Source: Patescibacteria group bacterium
GTDB lineage: Bacteria; Patescibacteriota; Minisyncoccia; Minisyncoccales; CG1-02-41-26
Direction: 5' to 3'
Assembly: GCA_020148085.1 (NCBI GenBank)
Contig: JAHCRD010000011.1
Span: 1-10,603 of the forward strand
DNA length: 10,603 nucleotides
Positions 1 through 7,188 of this stretch are shown here, piece after piece (position 1 is the first letter of the stretch; each line of letters starts with the position of its first letter). The notes beneath the pieces were generated by a model. The model worked only from the letters and a program-made list of their open reading frames with translations. It did no database searches and was not told the origin of the DNA. The position numbers and the translations under genes are program-made.

Positions 1-1
1 A

Positions 2-871
2 ATTTTAGGGTCGGTTGGTGAAGTATTTGATGAGGCGGCTTGGCAATGGTATTTCAAGGAAGTGGGCAAAGAGAGATGCCCAATAGTTGATACTTGGTGG
101 CAGACAGAGAGTGGTGGAATTTTAATTACCTCTTTGCCGGGAATTGGACCTTTCCGACCTTCTTTCATCGGCTTGCCCTTTCCTGGCCTAAAAGTTGATA
201 TCTTAGATAGAAAAGGAAAGTCCTTGGAGGCGGGCCAAGAAGGAAATTTGGTCATTTTACCCCCTTTTGCCCCAGGATTTTTACGAGGCATCTACAGAGA
301 TCCGAAAAAATATTTGGAAACTTATTGGAAACAATATGCAGAAATTTACCCCTCACCTTTTTCTTCAAAAAGGGAAGGGGGGGGTGAAAAACCTGAAAAA
401 AGGTGGAGGGTTTATTTTACTTCAGATGCGGCCTACAGAGATAAAAATGGGCTGATAAGGATTGTTGGTAGGGTAGATGATGTAATTAAAGTAGCTGGCC
501 ACCGAATAACCGTTGGAGAGTTGGAAAGTGCCATTTCTTTACACGAAGCTATCACTGAGTGTGCGGTTGTGGGAAAGGCAGATGAAATAAAAGGAGAGGT
601 GCCAATAGCTTTTGTGGTCTCAAAGAAAATAAAAAAACCGGTTGAAGAAATAAAAAAAGAGGTAGTTGAACAGGTTAGAAAAGAAATTGGGCCGATTGCC
701 TTGCCTAAAGAAGTTTATTTAGTTGATGATTTACCAAAAACAAGGTCAGGCAAAATTATGAGACGGATTTTAAAAAGGTTATTTACTGGCCAGAATCTTG
801 GCGATTTATCTACACTGGCCAATCCTCAAAGTGTCGAGGAGGTAAAAAAAATAATCGGGTATAAAATATGA
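2..871 (+). CDS. acs: Acetyl-CoA synthetase, AMP-forming (C-terminal part, cut by window edge)
   Basis: Activates acetate with ATP and CoA to acetyl-CoA, AMP and PPi in the cytosol. The frame is open from base 2, so this is a 5'-truncated fragment of 289 residues; the family is about 650 residues long. The GTG at 62 is an internal valine, not the start, because ILGSVGEVFDEAAWQWY upstream already matches the family. Visible motifs are the acyl-adenylate stretch DTWWQTESGG, the TSD that contacts the ATP ribose, the hinge GRVDDVIKVAGHR, and the C-terminal PKTRSGKIMRR. The Lys in that last motif (fragment residue 251) is the catalytic lysine, acetylated by Pat-type enzymes in other bacteria. About 20-25 extra residues (YPSPFSS...EKPEKR) sit just before VYFTSD where Escherichia coli Acs has none; they coincide with a DNA palindrome. 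The stop TGA overlaps the next ATG (ATGA), suggesting translational coupling. Confidence 0.95.
   Translation: MLGSVGEVFDEAAWQWYFKEVGKERCPIVDTWWQTESGGILITSLPGIGPFRPSFIGLPFPGLKVDILDRKGKSLEAGQEGNLVILPPFAPGFLRGIYRDPKKYLETYWKQYAEIYPSPFSSKREGGGEKPEKRWRVYFTSDAAYRDKNGLIRIVGRVDDVIKVAGHRITVGELESAISLHEAITECAVVGKADEIKGEVPIAFVVSKKIKKPVEEIKKEVVEQVRKEIGPIALPKEVYLVDDLPKTRSGKIMRRILKRLFTGQNLGDLSTLANPQSVEEVKKIIGYKI
349..380 (+). repeat. Imperfect palindrome inside acs
   Basis: CCCCTCACCTTTTT (349-362) pairs with AAAAAGGGAAGGGG (367-380) around a CTTC tetraloop, with 12 of 14 positions complementary. It falls exactly in the stretch that encodes the extra residues absent from E. coli Acs, and reading frame is kept. 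It runs into an 8-G tract (377-384). It resembles in style the in-frame palindromic elements known from Rickettsia, but no sequence relationship is claimed. Confidence 0.6.
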
Positions 872-1407
872 GACAAAAAGGTTTTACTCTGATTGAGCTT
901 TTGGTGGTGATTACTATCATTGGAGTTTTAGCTGGCACGGTAATACTTACTTCAATAAAAGGAGTAGCTCAATCAAGAGACGCCAAAAGAATTCAAGAAG
1001 TTTATCAGATTGCTCACGCTTTACAACTTTATTACACAACTTATGGTCAATACCCGGACAATACTGACACTGGAGATGTTGATTGTTGGGGGAATTGGGA
1101 TGCTGGAAATGTTGTTAACGGGGAAGATGACCCTTTTATTAAACCTTTAATTGATGAGGGATTTTTAACTATTATCCCAAAAGAGTGGAAAAATATCCGA
1201 GATGGCTGGGGATCGCAATGCATCTACAGATATATGAGAGTTCAAAACCCTTGTGGCGGTTGTACTGGATGGTATGCGGTTTTGTATGGAGCTTGCGAAA
1301 CTGATAGATGCCTAGTGAATGAAAGACCTGAATGTTGTACTACTTGGGGCGAGGGAGCAGGAGACAATGACCCTTATGATATTGCCATCTTTTTGAGAGA
1401 GAGATAA
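868..1407 (+). CDS. Type IV pilin / pseudopilin-like protein, cysteine-rich
   Basis: Class III signal peptide protein of 179 residues. The N-terminus MRQKG|FTLIELLVVITIIG is a textbook prepilin peptidase site: cleavage after Gly5, Phe6 becomes methylated residue 1, and Glu10 is the conserved Glu5 of the mature pilin. A hydrophobic helix (about residues 6-28) anchors it in the membrane and drives pilus assembly. The following amphipathic helix (SRDAKRIQEVYQIAHALQLYYTTYGQYP) is typical of GspG/PilA-type pseudopilins of CPR bacteria. The globular C-terminal half has eight cysteines (73, 118, 129, 132, 143, 148, 156, 157), which could form up to four disulfides outside the cell. No other pilus gene is nearby, so major, minor or pseudopilin status cannot be decided. 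The start overlaps the acs stop, and ppsA begins two bases after its TAA. Confidence 0.9.
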   Translation: MRQKGFTLIELLVVITIIGVLAGTVILTSIKGVAQSRDAKRIQEVYQIAHALQLYYTTYGQYPDNTDTGDVDCWGNWDAGNVVNGEDDPFIKPLIDEGFLTIIPKEWKNIRDGWGSQCIYRYMRVQNPCGGCTGWYAVLYGACETDRCLVNERPECCTTWGEGAGDNDPYDIAIFLRER

Positions 1408-1409
1408 AT

Positions 1410-3821
1410 ATGAAAAAATCTCAAAGAAATATTTTATGGTTTAAAGAAATCTCTCACAGAGATATTCTCTTGATTGGGGGGAAAAATGCTTCTTTAGGGG
1501 AGATGGTTTCAAAACTCAGCAAAAAGGGAGTTAACATTCCCGATGGTTTTGCCTTAACCTCAAGAGCATATTGGTATTTTTTAAAAGAAAACAAAATTGC
1601 TGGGAAACTGAAAGAAATTTTCAAAAGATTTAATCCCAAAACCATAAAAAGCTTGCAAGAAACCGGCAAAGAAGCCCGCAATCTTATTTTAAAAGCAGAT
1701 TTCCCAGAAGATTTAAAAAAAGAAATTTTAAAGAATTATAAAAGGTTATCTAAAAAATACAAAGAGGAAAACACTGATGTAGCGGTTCGTTCTTCAGCAA
1801 CCGCCGAGGATTTGAAAACAGCAAGTTTTGCCGGGCAATATGAAACATATTTGAATGTAACAGGGGAAGAAAATTTATTAAAGGCAATAAAAAAATGTAT
1901 GGCTTCTCTATTTAACGATAGAGCCATTGCCTACACCCAAGAAAAAGGATTCAAACACTTAAAAATCGCTTTGTCGGTAGGCGTCCAAAAAATGGCAAGG
2001 AGTGACTTGGCTTCTTCTGGAGTAATATTTACTTTAGATACAGAAACAGGCTTTAGCAATGTCATTTTAACAAATTCAATTTTTGGAGTAGGGGAAATGA
2101 TAGTTAAAGGGAAGATTACCCCTGATGAGTTTTACGTTTTCAAGCCTACTTTAAAACAAGGTTTCAAATCAATAATCGTCAAAAACTTGGGCCGAAAAAC
2201 AAAAAAATATATTTACAATAGAAAAGGCGGATTGAAAGAAACAAATGTTCCTATCCAGAGACAATTAAAATTTTCCTTAACCGATGATGAAATTTTAATT
2301 TTGGCTCGCTGGGCACTTGTGATTGAAGAACATTATAAAATTCCTCAAGATATTGAATGGGCTAAAGATGGAAAAACTGGGGAGCTTTTTATTGTTCAAT
2401 CAAGGCCAGAAACTGTCCACGCCCAAAAAGGGACAAGATTCTTTGAAGAATATCAAATAAAAACTCGCAAAGCTCCAATTTTAAGGGGTACGGCAATCGG
2501 TGACAAAATTGGGGTAGGGAAAGTTCATCTAATTCCTGATGTTTCAAAAATTTCCCAATTTAAAAAAGGAGAGGTTTTGGTAACTAGAATGACAGACCCC
2601 GATTGGGTCCAAATTATGAGATTAGCTTCAGCCATTGTCACTGATGAGGGCTCAAAGGTCTGCCATGCGGCTATCGTTTCAAGAGAATTGGGAATCCCTT
2701 GTATTGTCGGCACTCAAAAGGCAACAAAGATTTTAAAAAATGGCCAGAATGTGACGGTTGATTGCACCCAGGGGTTGAATGGAAGAATTTATTTAGGAAA
2801 AGTTCCATTCAAAATAAAAAGATATGACTTAAAGAAAATTCCGAGATTAAAAACAAAAATAATGATAAACATTGGCGCCCCAGAAATTGCTTTCAAGACC
2901 TCATTTTTACCAAATGATGGAGTGGGCTTGGCCAGAGAAGAATTTATCATTGCTGAGAAAATAAGAGTTCATCCCTTAGCACTCTATCATTATGAAAAAT
3001 TAAAAATTACAATTAAAAATTCAAAATTAAAGAAAATTATAAAGCAAATTGAAGAGATTACGGTTGAACACAGGAATAAGAAAGAATATTTCGTCAAAGA
3101 GTTGGCTGAGGGGATTGGGCAGATTGCCGCAGCTTTTTGGCCCTCCCCCGTAATTGTTAGGTTTTCTGATTTTAAAACAAATGAATATGCCCAATTAGTT
3201 GGTGGTGAATTATTTGAACCAAAAGAAGAGGCAAATCCAATGCTTGGCTGGAGAGGAGCTTCCAGATATTATGATGAGAAATTTAAACCAGCTTTTTTAA
3301 TGGAGTGTCAGGCAATTAAAAGAGTGCGAGATGTTTTTGGTTTGAAAAATGTGAAAGTGATGGTTCCATTTTGTCGCACAGTTGAGGAAGGAAAGAAAGT
3401 TTTGGAGATAATGAGAAAAGCTGGCTTGGAAAAAGGCAAAAATGAGTTAGAGGTTTATGTTATGTGCGAAGTTCCATCAAATGTAATTTTAGCTGACCAA
3501 TTTAGTAAAATTTTCGATTTCCACTCTATAGGAAGTAACGACTTAACTCAATGCCTGCTAGGGATTGATAGAGATAATGCAAAATTAGCTCAGATTTTTG
3601 ATGAAAGTAACGAGGCAGTAAAGAGAGCAATAGAGAAATTTATTGGAGAAGCTCATAAATATAGGAAAAAAGTAAGTATCTGTGGTGAAGCCCCAGCAAC
3701 AGTTGCCGGTTTTGTAGATTTCCTAATTAAATGTGGGATTAACTCCATTTCAGTAAATCCAGATTCTGTTATAAAAACAATACTTTTAGCAAGTAAAGTA
3801 GAGAAAAAATTAAAAAAATGA
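1410..3821 (+). CDS. ppsA: Phosphoenolpyruvate synthase (pyruvate, water dikinase)
   Basis: Interconverts pyruvate + ATP + H2O and PEP + AMP + Pi, feeding gluconeogenesis or, in reverse, pyruvate formation. Its 803 residues compare with 792 in E. coli. Domain order is complete: N-terminal ATP-grasp nucleotide-binding domain (DVAVRSSATAEDL from residue 123, and the QSRPET end), swivelling phosphohistidine domain with catalytic His419 in VCHAAIVSRELGIPC, and C-terminal TIM barrel with RFSDFKTNEY (Arg584), GGELFEPKEEANPMLGWRG, SIGSNDLTQ and the catalytic Cys758 in ICGEAP. Val417 stands where E. coli has Thr419, the residue phosphorylated by the PEP synthase regulatory protein. A 7-bp AT-rich repeat array encodes a variable loop at about residues 530-541. 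It lies two bases after the pilin gene, with a weak GAGAGAG before the ATG as its only ribosome-binding candidate. Confidence 0.97.
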   Translation: MKKSQRNILWFKEISHRDILLIGGKNASLGEMVSKLSKKGVNIPDGFALTSRAYWYFLKENKIAGKLKEIFKRFNPKTIKSLQETGKEARNLILKADFPEDLKKEILKNYKRLSKKYKEENTDVAVRSSATAEDLKTASFAGQYETYLNVTGEENLLKAIKKCMASLFNDRAIAYTQEKGFKHLKIALSVGVQKMARSDLASSGVIFTLDTETGFSNVILTNSIFGVGEMIVKGKITPDEFYVFKPTLKQGFKSIIVKNLGRKTKKYIYNRKGGLKETNVPIQRQLKFSLTDDEILILARWALVIEEHYKIPQDIEWAKDGKTGELFIVQSRPETVHAQKGTRFFEEYQIKTRKAPILRGTAIGDKIGVGKVHLIPDVSKISQFKKGEVLVTRMTDPDWVQIMRLASAIVTDEGSKVCHAAIVSRELGIPCIVGTQKATKILKNGQNVTVDCTQGLNGRIYLGKVPFKIKRYDLKKIPRLKTKIMINIGAPEIAFKTSFLPNDGVGLAREEFIIAEKIRVHPLALYHYEKLKITIKNSKLKKIIKQIEEITVEHRNKKEYFVKELAEGIGQIAAAFWPSPVIVRFSDFKTNEYAQLVGGELFEPKEEANPMLGWRGASRYYDEKFKPAFLMECQAIKRVRDVFGLKNVKVMVPFCRTVEEGKKVLEIMRKAGLEKGKNELEVYVMCEVPSNVILADQFSKIFDFHSIGSNDLTQCLLGIDRDNAKLAQIFDESNEAVKRAIEKFIGEAHKYRKKVSICGEAPATVAGFVDFLIKCGINSISVNPDSVIKTILLASKVEKKLKK
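2997..3030 (+). repeat. Tandem 7-mer array (AAATTAA type) within ppsA
   Basis: Units read AAATTAA, AAATTAC, AATTAA (one base short), AAATTCA, AAATTAA. They encode the loop LKITIKNSKLK after IRVHPLALYHYEK, a region of low conservation in PEP synthases. The same heptamer recurs inside the bL25 gene. Confidence 0.65.
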
Positions 3822-3828
3822 GAAAATA

Positions 3829-3845
3829 CAGGGGTCCGAACCCTG
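3829..3845 (+). promoter_or_regulatory. Small GC-rich hairpin upstream of the PfkB-family kinase
   Basis: CAGGG (3829-3833) pairs with CCCTG (3841-3845); with a bulged G the stem can add a U-A pair closing a CCGA tetraloop. It ends 10 bases before the kinase ATG, in a spacer without a Shine-Dalgarno sequence. There is no U-run, so it is not a canonical terminator. It may influence initiation or mRNA stability. Confidence 0.4.
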
Positions 3846-3855
3846 CAAATTTCTT

Positions 3856-4848
3856 ATGTTTGATATAATAACATTTGGGTCGGCGACCAGGGATACTTTT
3901 TTGAGGTTGAAAAAAGAAAACTATCAGATTTGGGAAGAGAGAGGATTTCCAGAAGGTAAAGCCCTCTGTTTTCCTTTTGGCTCCAAAATTTTTATTGAGG
4001 ATTTAGAGGTAGCAACTGGTGGGGGAGGAACAAACAGTGCTTGCACCTTTTCAAATCAAGGATTTAAAGTAACTTATGTAGGGAAAGTAGGAGATGACAA
4101 AAGAGGAGAGGCGGTGATCGAGGATTTAAAGCGATTTAAAATCCCAACTCCTTTTGTCAAAAAAGATAAAAATTATCCAACCGCTTATTCTGCTATTCTT
4201 TCTTCACCTCAAGGGGACAGAACCATTTTGCTTTACCGGGGGGCTTGCCACTTTTTGAAAAGGGAGGAGATTCCTTTTAATAAACTAAAGACAGATTGGT
4301 TTTATCTTGCTCCATTAAGCGGGGAAAGTTCTAAAGTTTTTGGACCGCTCGTTACTTTTGCTAAAGAAAATAATATAAAAGTTGCTGTCAATTTGGGCAA
4401 CAGTCAGATAGATTTAGGTGAAGATATTTTAAAGCCAATTTTGGAAAAACTTGATATTTTAATTTTAAATGGCGAGGAAGCAGCTTTGCTCACTCGACTT
4501 CCTCAGGAGGAAGAGAGAGAGATAATTAAGAAATTGGCGAGTGTCTTTACTGGAATTTTAATTATTACCAAGGGAAAGGAAGGATCCGTAGTTTTTGATG
4601 GTAGATATATTTTTGAAGCTGGAAGTCCCAAGCTCTTACCTTTTGAAAAGACCGGGGCTGGAGATGCTTATGGAGCTGGGTTTTTAAGTGGATTTTTAGA
4701 AAAGAATGATGTAAAATATGCTATTCAATTGGCTACGGCTAATGCAACAAGCTGTATCCAGAAAATCGGTGCAAAAAACGGCTTGTTGAAGAAAGGCCAA
4801 TGGGGTTCTTGGCCCCTAGTAAAAGTAGAAAAGAACATACTTTTATGA
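3856..4848 (+). CDS. PfkB-family carbohydrate or nucleoside kinase
   Basis: ATP-dependent kinase of the ribokinase/PfkB fold, 330 residues, the usual size. The N-terminal strand MFDIITFGSATRD, the glycine-rich first signature GGGGTNSA (residues 55-62, substrate-binding lid/anion region) and the second signature KTGAGDAYGAGF are all present. Asp270 in GAGD is the expected catalytic base and Gly267-Gly269 the anion hole. LNGEEAALL (strand before the ATP site) and ITKGKEGSVVF are also typical. The substrate cannot be told from sequence: fructose-6-phosphate, ribose, nucleosides and other sugars are all known in the family. The company of ppsA and acs favours a role in central carbon metabolism (inference). 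The ATG follows ppsA by 34 bp without a Shine-Dalgarno. The TGA stop overlaps the ferredoxin ATG. Confidence 0.93.
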   Translation: MFDIITFGSATRDTFLRLKKENYQIWEERGFPEGKALCFPFGSKIFIEDLEVATGGGGTNSACTFSNQGFKVTYVGKVGDDKRGEAVIEDLKRFKIPTPFVKKDKNYPTAYSAILSSPQGDRTILLYRGACHFLKREEIPFNKLKTDWFYLAPLSGESSKVFGPLVTFAKENNIKVAVNLGNSQIDLGEDILKPILEKLDILILNGEEAALLTRLPQEEEREIIKKLASVFTGILIITKGKEGSVVFDGRYIFEAGSPKLLPFEKTGAGDAYGAGFLSGFLEKNDVKYAIQLATANATSCIQKIGAKNGLLKKGQWGSWPLVKVEKNILL

Positions 4849-5066
4849 AGATTATTATTGAAAAAGAAAAATGTATTGGTTGTGGGTCTTGTGCTGCTTT
4901 GTGCCCCAAGTTTTTTGAGATGGCAGAAGATGGGAAGTCGCATTTGAAGGGTTCTAAATTTGATCCGAAAACAGAAAAAGAAGAGCTCGAAATTAAAGAA
5001 CCAAGTTGTGCCAAAGAGGCAGCCGAGGTCTGCCCAGTCCAAATTATTAAAATTCATGAATCATGA
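4845..5066 (+). CDS. Ferredoxin, single [4Fe-4S] cluster
   Basis: Small cytosolic electron carrier, 73 residues from the ATG at 4845. That start is preferred because KIIIEKEKCIGCG is the family N-terminus; upstream in-frame codons are merely the end of the kinase gene read in another frame. Cys10, Cys13, Cys16 (CIGCGSC) and Cys63 (EVCP) should bind the cluster. Cys20 and Cys55 match the pair that forms a disulfide in the Thermotoga maritima ferredoxin. Compared with that ~60-residue protein it carries a short charged insertion (about residues 35-52). The start overlaps the kinase stop as ATGA. The last codons (IHES, stop) are built from a CATGAAT repeat array. The redox partner is not visible here. 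Confidence 0.93.
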   Translation: MKIIIEKEKCIGCGSCAALCPKFFEMAEDGKSHLKGSKFDPKTEKEELEIKEPSCAKEAAEVCPVQIIKIHES

Positions 5067-5082
5067 ATCATGAATCACGAAA
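5055..5082 (+). repeat. Tandem 7-mer array (CATGAAT) at the ferredoxin/bL25 junction
   Basis: Three exact CATGAAT units followed by CACGAAA. The array encodes the end of ferredoxin including its TGA, and creates extra ATG codons, among them the alternative bL25 start at 5070. Confidence 0.75.
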
Positions 5083-5084
5083 TT

Positions 5085-5780
5085 ATGCTTTCACTTAAAG
5101 CTAAAATTAGAGAAAAAGTTGGTCGAGGAATAAAAGAGTTGAGAAAAAACAAGGTATTGCCAGCTGTTTTGTATGGGCCGGAAATTGAAAACCTCTCTCT
5201 TGAAGTTCCAGAGAAAGATTTTGAAAAGATTTATCAAGAAGCAGGAGAGAGTTCATTAGTGAAATTAAAAATTAAAAATGAAAAATCAAAAATAGACGAA
5301 GTAGATGTTTTAATACATCAAATAGCAAAAGACCCTGTGAAAGGAAAGTTTTTGCATGTTGATTTTTATCATCCCTCCTCCCGCAAAGAAGTTGAAGCAG
5401 AAGTCCCCTTGGTTTTTGAAGGGGAAGCCAAGGCTTGTAAAGAGTTGGGTGGCACCTTGGTCAAGGAGATTCAAGCAGTGGAGGTTAAAGGATTGGCCCA
5501 GAATCTGCCTCGAGAAATTAAAGTAGATATTTCGGGGCTCCGAACCTTTGAGGACAGAATTTTAATCGGTGATTTAAAAATTCCTGAAGGAGTTAAGGTT
5601 TTAAGAAGTCCTCGCGAAATTGTAGCTAATGTTGCTCCTCCAACCAAAGAAGAAGAGGAGGTACCAGCTGAAGAAGCAGAGAAACCAACAGAAGAAAAAG
5701 CGGAGGAAGGAAAAGCAGAGGAAGAAGAGAAGGCGGAAGAAGGTGAGAAGAAAGAAAAAGCAAAAGAAAAATCCAAATAA
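5085..5780 (+). CDS. rplY: Large ribosomal subunit protein bL25, long CTC/TL5 form
   Basis: 5S rRNA-binding protein of the 50S central protuberance. 231 residues from the ATG at 5085, where the family motif LSLKAKIREKVGRGIKELRK begins; an in-frame ATG at 5070 would add only MNHEI, encoded by the repeat array, so I judge it less likely. Residues 1-90 form the L25 domain (LPAVLYG, VDVLIHQ, DPVKGKFLHVDFY). Residues 95-185 are the C-terminal TL5 domain (EVEAEVPLVFEGEA, GGTLVKE, ILIGDLKIPEGV). From about residue 187 a low-complexity Glu/Lys/Ala tail of some 45 residues follows, common in CTC-type proteins and probably disordered. A 7-bp repeat array encodes residues 60-71. No Shine-Dalgarno is visible. 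Confidence 0.93.
   Translation: MLSLKAKIREKVGRGIKELRKNKVLPAVLYGPEIENLSLEVPEKDFEKIYQEAGESSLVKLKIKNEKSKIDEVDVLIHQIAKDPVKGKFLHVDFYHPSSRKEVEAEVPLVFEGEAKACKELGGTLVKEIQAVEVKGLAQNLPREIKVDISGLRTFEDRILIGDLKIPEGVKVLRSPREIVANVAPPTKEEEEVPAEEAEKPTEEKAEEGKAEEEEKAEEGEKKEKAKEKSK
5262..5296 (+). repeat. Tandem 7-mer array (AAATNAA) within rplY
   Basis: Five consecutive heptamers: AAATTAA, AAATTAA, AAATGAA, AAATCAA, AAATAGA. They encode KLKIKNEKSKID, in the loop between strands of the L25 domain where homologues typically have a shorter turn. Confidence 0.75.
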
Positions 5781-5790
5781 CAAATTAAAT

Positions 5791-7185
5791 ATGTTTTCTC
5801 ATTTCTCAAAAACAATTTTAGTGGTTGTTTTAGTTCTGGTTGTTATCTTGCCAAATTTCAGAGGTTTTGCTCAGACTCCAACCGAAGAAAGAGAAGCCCT
5901 GGAGGCAGAATTAAGGGAACTTGAGGAGCAAATTGCTCAATATGAAGAGGATATCACAAAAACTCAGCAAGAAAAGAGAACTCTCCAGAATGAAATTTAT
6001 ATTTTAAGAAAAAAAATTGAAAAATTAGATTATCAGATTTATCGAAATAATTTAATCATTAAAGACCTTAATTTTCAAATCGGCGACACCCAAACTTCAA
6101 TTGATAAAACAAATTTAAAAATTGCCGAGGTCAAAGAAAACCTAGCCAACATTTTACAACTTCGTTACGAGGAAGACCAGCGAACGCTTTTGGAGATATT
6201 TTTGGCAGAACAAACTTTATCTGATTTTTTTGACAATTTGATGGCTCTGGAGGCCCTCAATCTGAACACCCAAGAGCTTCTGGCTGATATTAAGGGTTTG
6301 AAAAGTTCTTTGGAGAGTCAGAAAGATATAATGGTTGAAGAAAAAGAGGATTTAGAAGATGTGATAACTATTCAGGTGCTTCAAAAACAAGAAAGCGCCA
6401 CCACCAAGAAAACCCAAGAATATTTCCTGAAATTAACCGAAGCAGAATATCAGAAGTATCTTAAAGAAAAAGAAGGGGTTGAGAAAAAAGCGAGTGAAAT
6501 CAGAGCAAGGATTTATGAATTAATCGGGGTACGAGAAGCCGTTACTTATGAAGAAGCATTAGAAATAGCAAAATATGCTGCTGGTCAGATTGGGATTCGG
6601 CCAGCTCTCTTGCTTGGAGTGCTGAGTCAAGAATCTGCCATTGGCAGAAATGTAGGTCAATGCTATCTTAAAAATACATCAACGGGGGCCGGAGTGGTAG
6701 CTCGAACGGGAACTGCAATTTTTCGAGTAATGAATCCGGAAAGAGACGTCCCTTATTTCTTAGAGATTATTAAAGAATTAAATAAAAATAAAGGATTAGC
6801 CCTTGATCCATTTGAGACCCTTGTCTCTTGCCCAATGAGTTTTGGTTGGGGAGGAGCCATGGGTCCTGCTCAGTTTATTCCTGATACTTGGGCTAATCCA
6901 AGATATGGCTACAAATTGAGAGTAGAGAAGATTATCGGGAACACGGCTGACCCCTGGGATATCCGCGATGCTTCTTTGGCCGCTTCCCTTTATTTGAAAG
7001 ATGGTTTAGATAACTATGGCACAGAGGGTAAGGCAATCCAGGCTTATTTCTGTGGTTATCCTAAAGGAACTTATTGGTGTCGTTGGTATGAAAAAAACGT
7101 ACTCTATCTTACTCAGTGCCATCAAAGTTTTATTGCGGAAGGAGCAATGTCCTTAGAATGCCAGGAGGCAGTAGGCTTGAGATAA
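5791..7185 (+). CDS. Secreted coiled-coil protein with lytic transglycosylase-like domain
   Basis: Probable peptidoglycan-cleaving enzyme outside the cytoplasmic membrane, 464 residues. The ATG at 5791 is chosen because it opens a clear signal peptide: MFSHFSK, a hydrophobic core at residues 8-21, and a likely signal peptidase I site GFA|Q after residue 27. The frame stays open upstream only through the bL25 tail. Residues 30-260 are rich in Glu, Lys, Leu and Gln with heptad patterns, a long coiled coil like those of PcsB/CwlO/EnvC-type hydrolases that answer to FtsEX. Residues 265-464 look like an SLT/MltB-type domain: LLLGVLSQESAIG with candidate catalytic Glu281, then GGAMGPAQFIPDTW (354-367), DPWDIRDASLAASLYL and a late AYFCGYP. 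Six cysteines lie in this domain. It starts 10 bases after rplY without a Shine-Dalgarno and ends three bases from the converging prfA stop. Confidence 0.85.
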   Translation: MFSHFSKTILVVVLVLVVILPNFRGFAQTPTEEREALEAELRELEEQIAQYEEDITKTQQEKRTLQNEIYILRKKIEKLDYQIYRNNLIIKDLNFQIGDTQTSIDKTNLKIAEVKENLANILQLRYEEDQRTLLEIFLAEQTLSDFFDNLMALEALNLNTQELLADIKGLKSSLESQKDIMVEEKEDLEDVITIQVLQKQESATTKKTQEYFLKLTEAEYQKYLKEKEGVEKKASEIRARIYELIGVREAVTYEEALEIAKYAAGQIGIRPALLLGVLSQESAIGRNVGQCYLKNTSTGAGVVARTGTAIFRVMNPERDVPYFLEIIKELNKNKGLALDPFETLVSCPMSFGWGGAMGPAQFIPDTWANPRYGYKLRVEKIIGNTADPWDIRDASLAASLYLKDGLDNYGTEGKAIQAYFCGYPKGTYWCRWYEKNVLYLTQCHQSFIAEGAMSLECQEAVGLR

Positions 7186-7188
7186 ACT

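Noticed and set aside
62..871. GTG at 62 as the acs start
   Set aside because: The frame is open to the window edge and upstream residues match acetyl-CoA synthetase, so the gene is cut by the boundary.
4725..5057. Two minus-strand frames opposite the kinase end and ferredoxin
   Set aside because: Phe/Ser-rich translations typical of antisense shadows; the plus strand has clear conserved proteins.
5055..5082. CRISPR-like repeats
   Set aside because: 7-bp units are directly tandem without spacers, and no cas genes are near.
5629..5790. Upstream extension of the transglycosylase frame giving a Lys/Arg-rich N-terminus
   Set aside because: It is the bL25 acidic tail read in another frame; the signal peptide at 5791 marks the true start.
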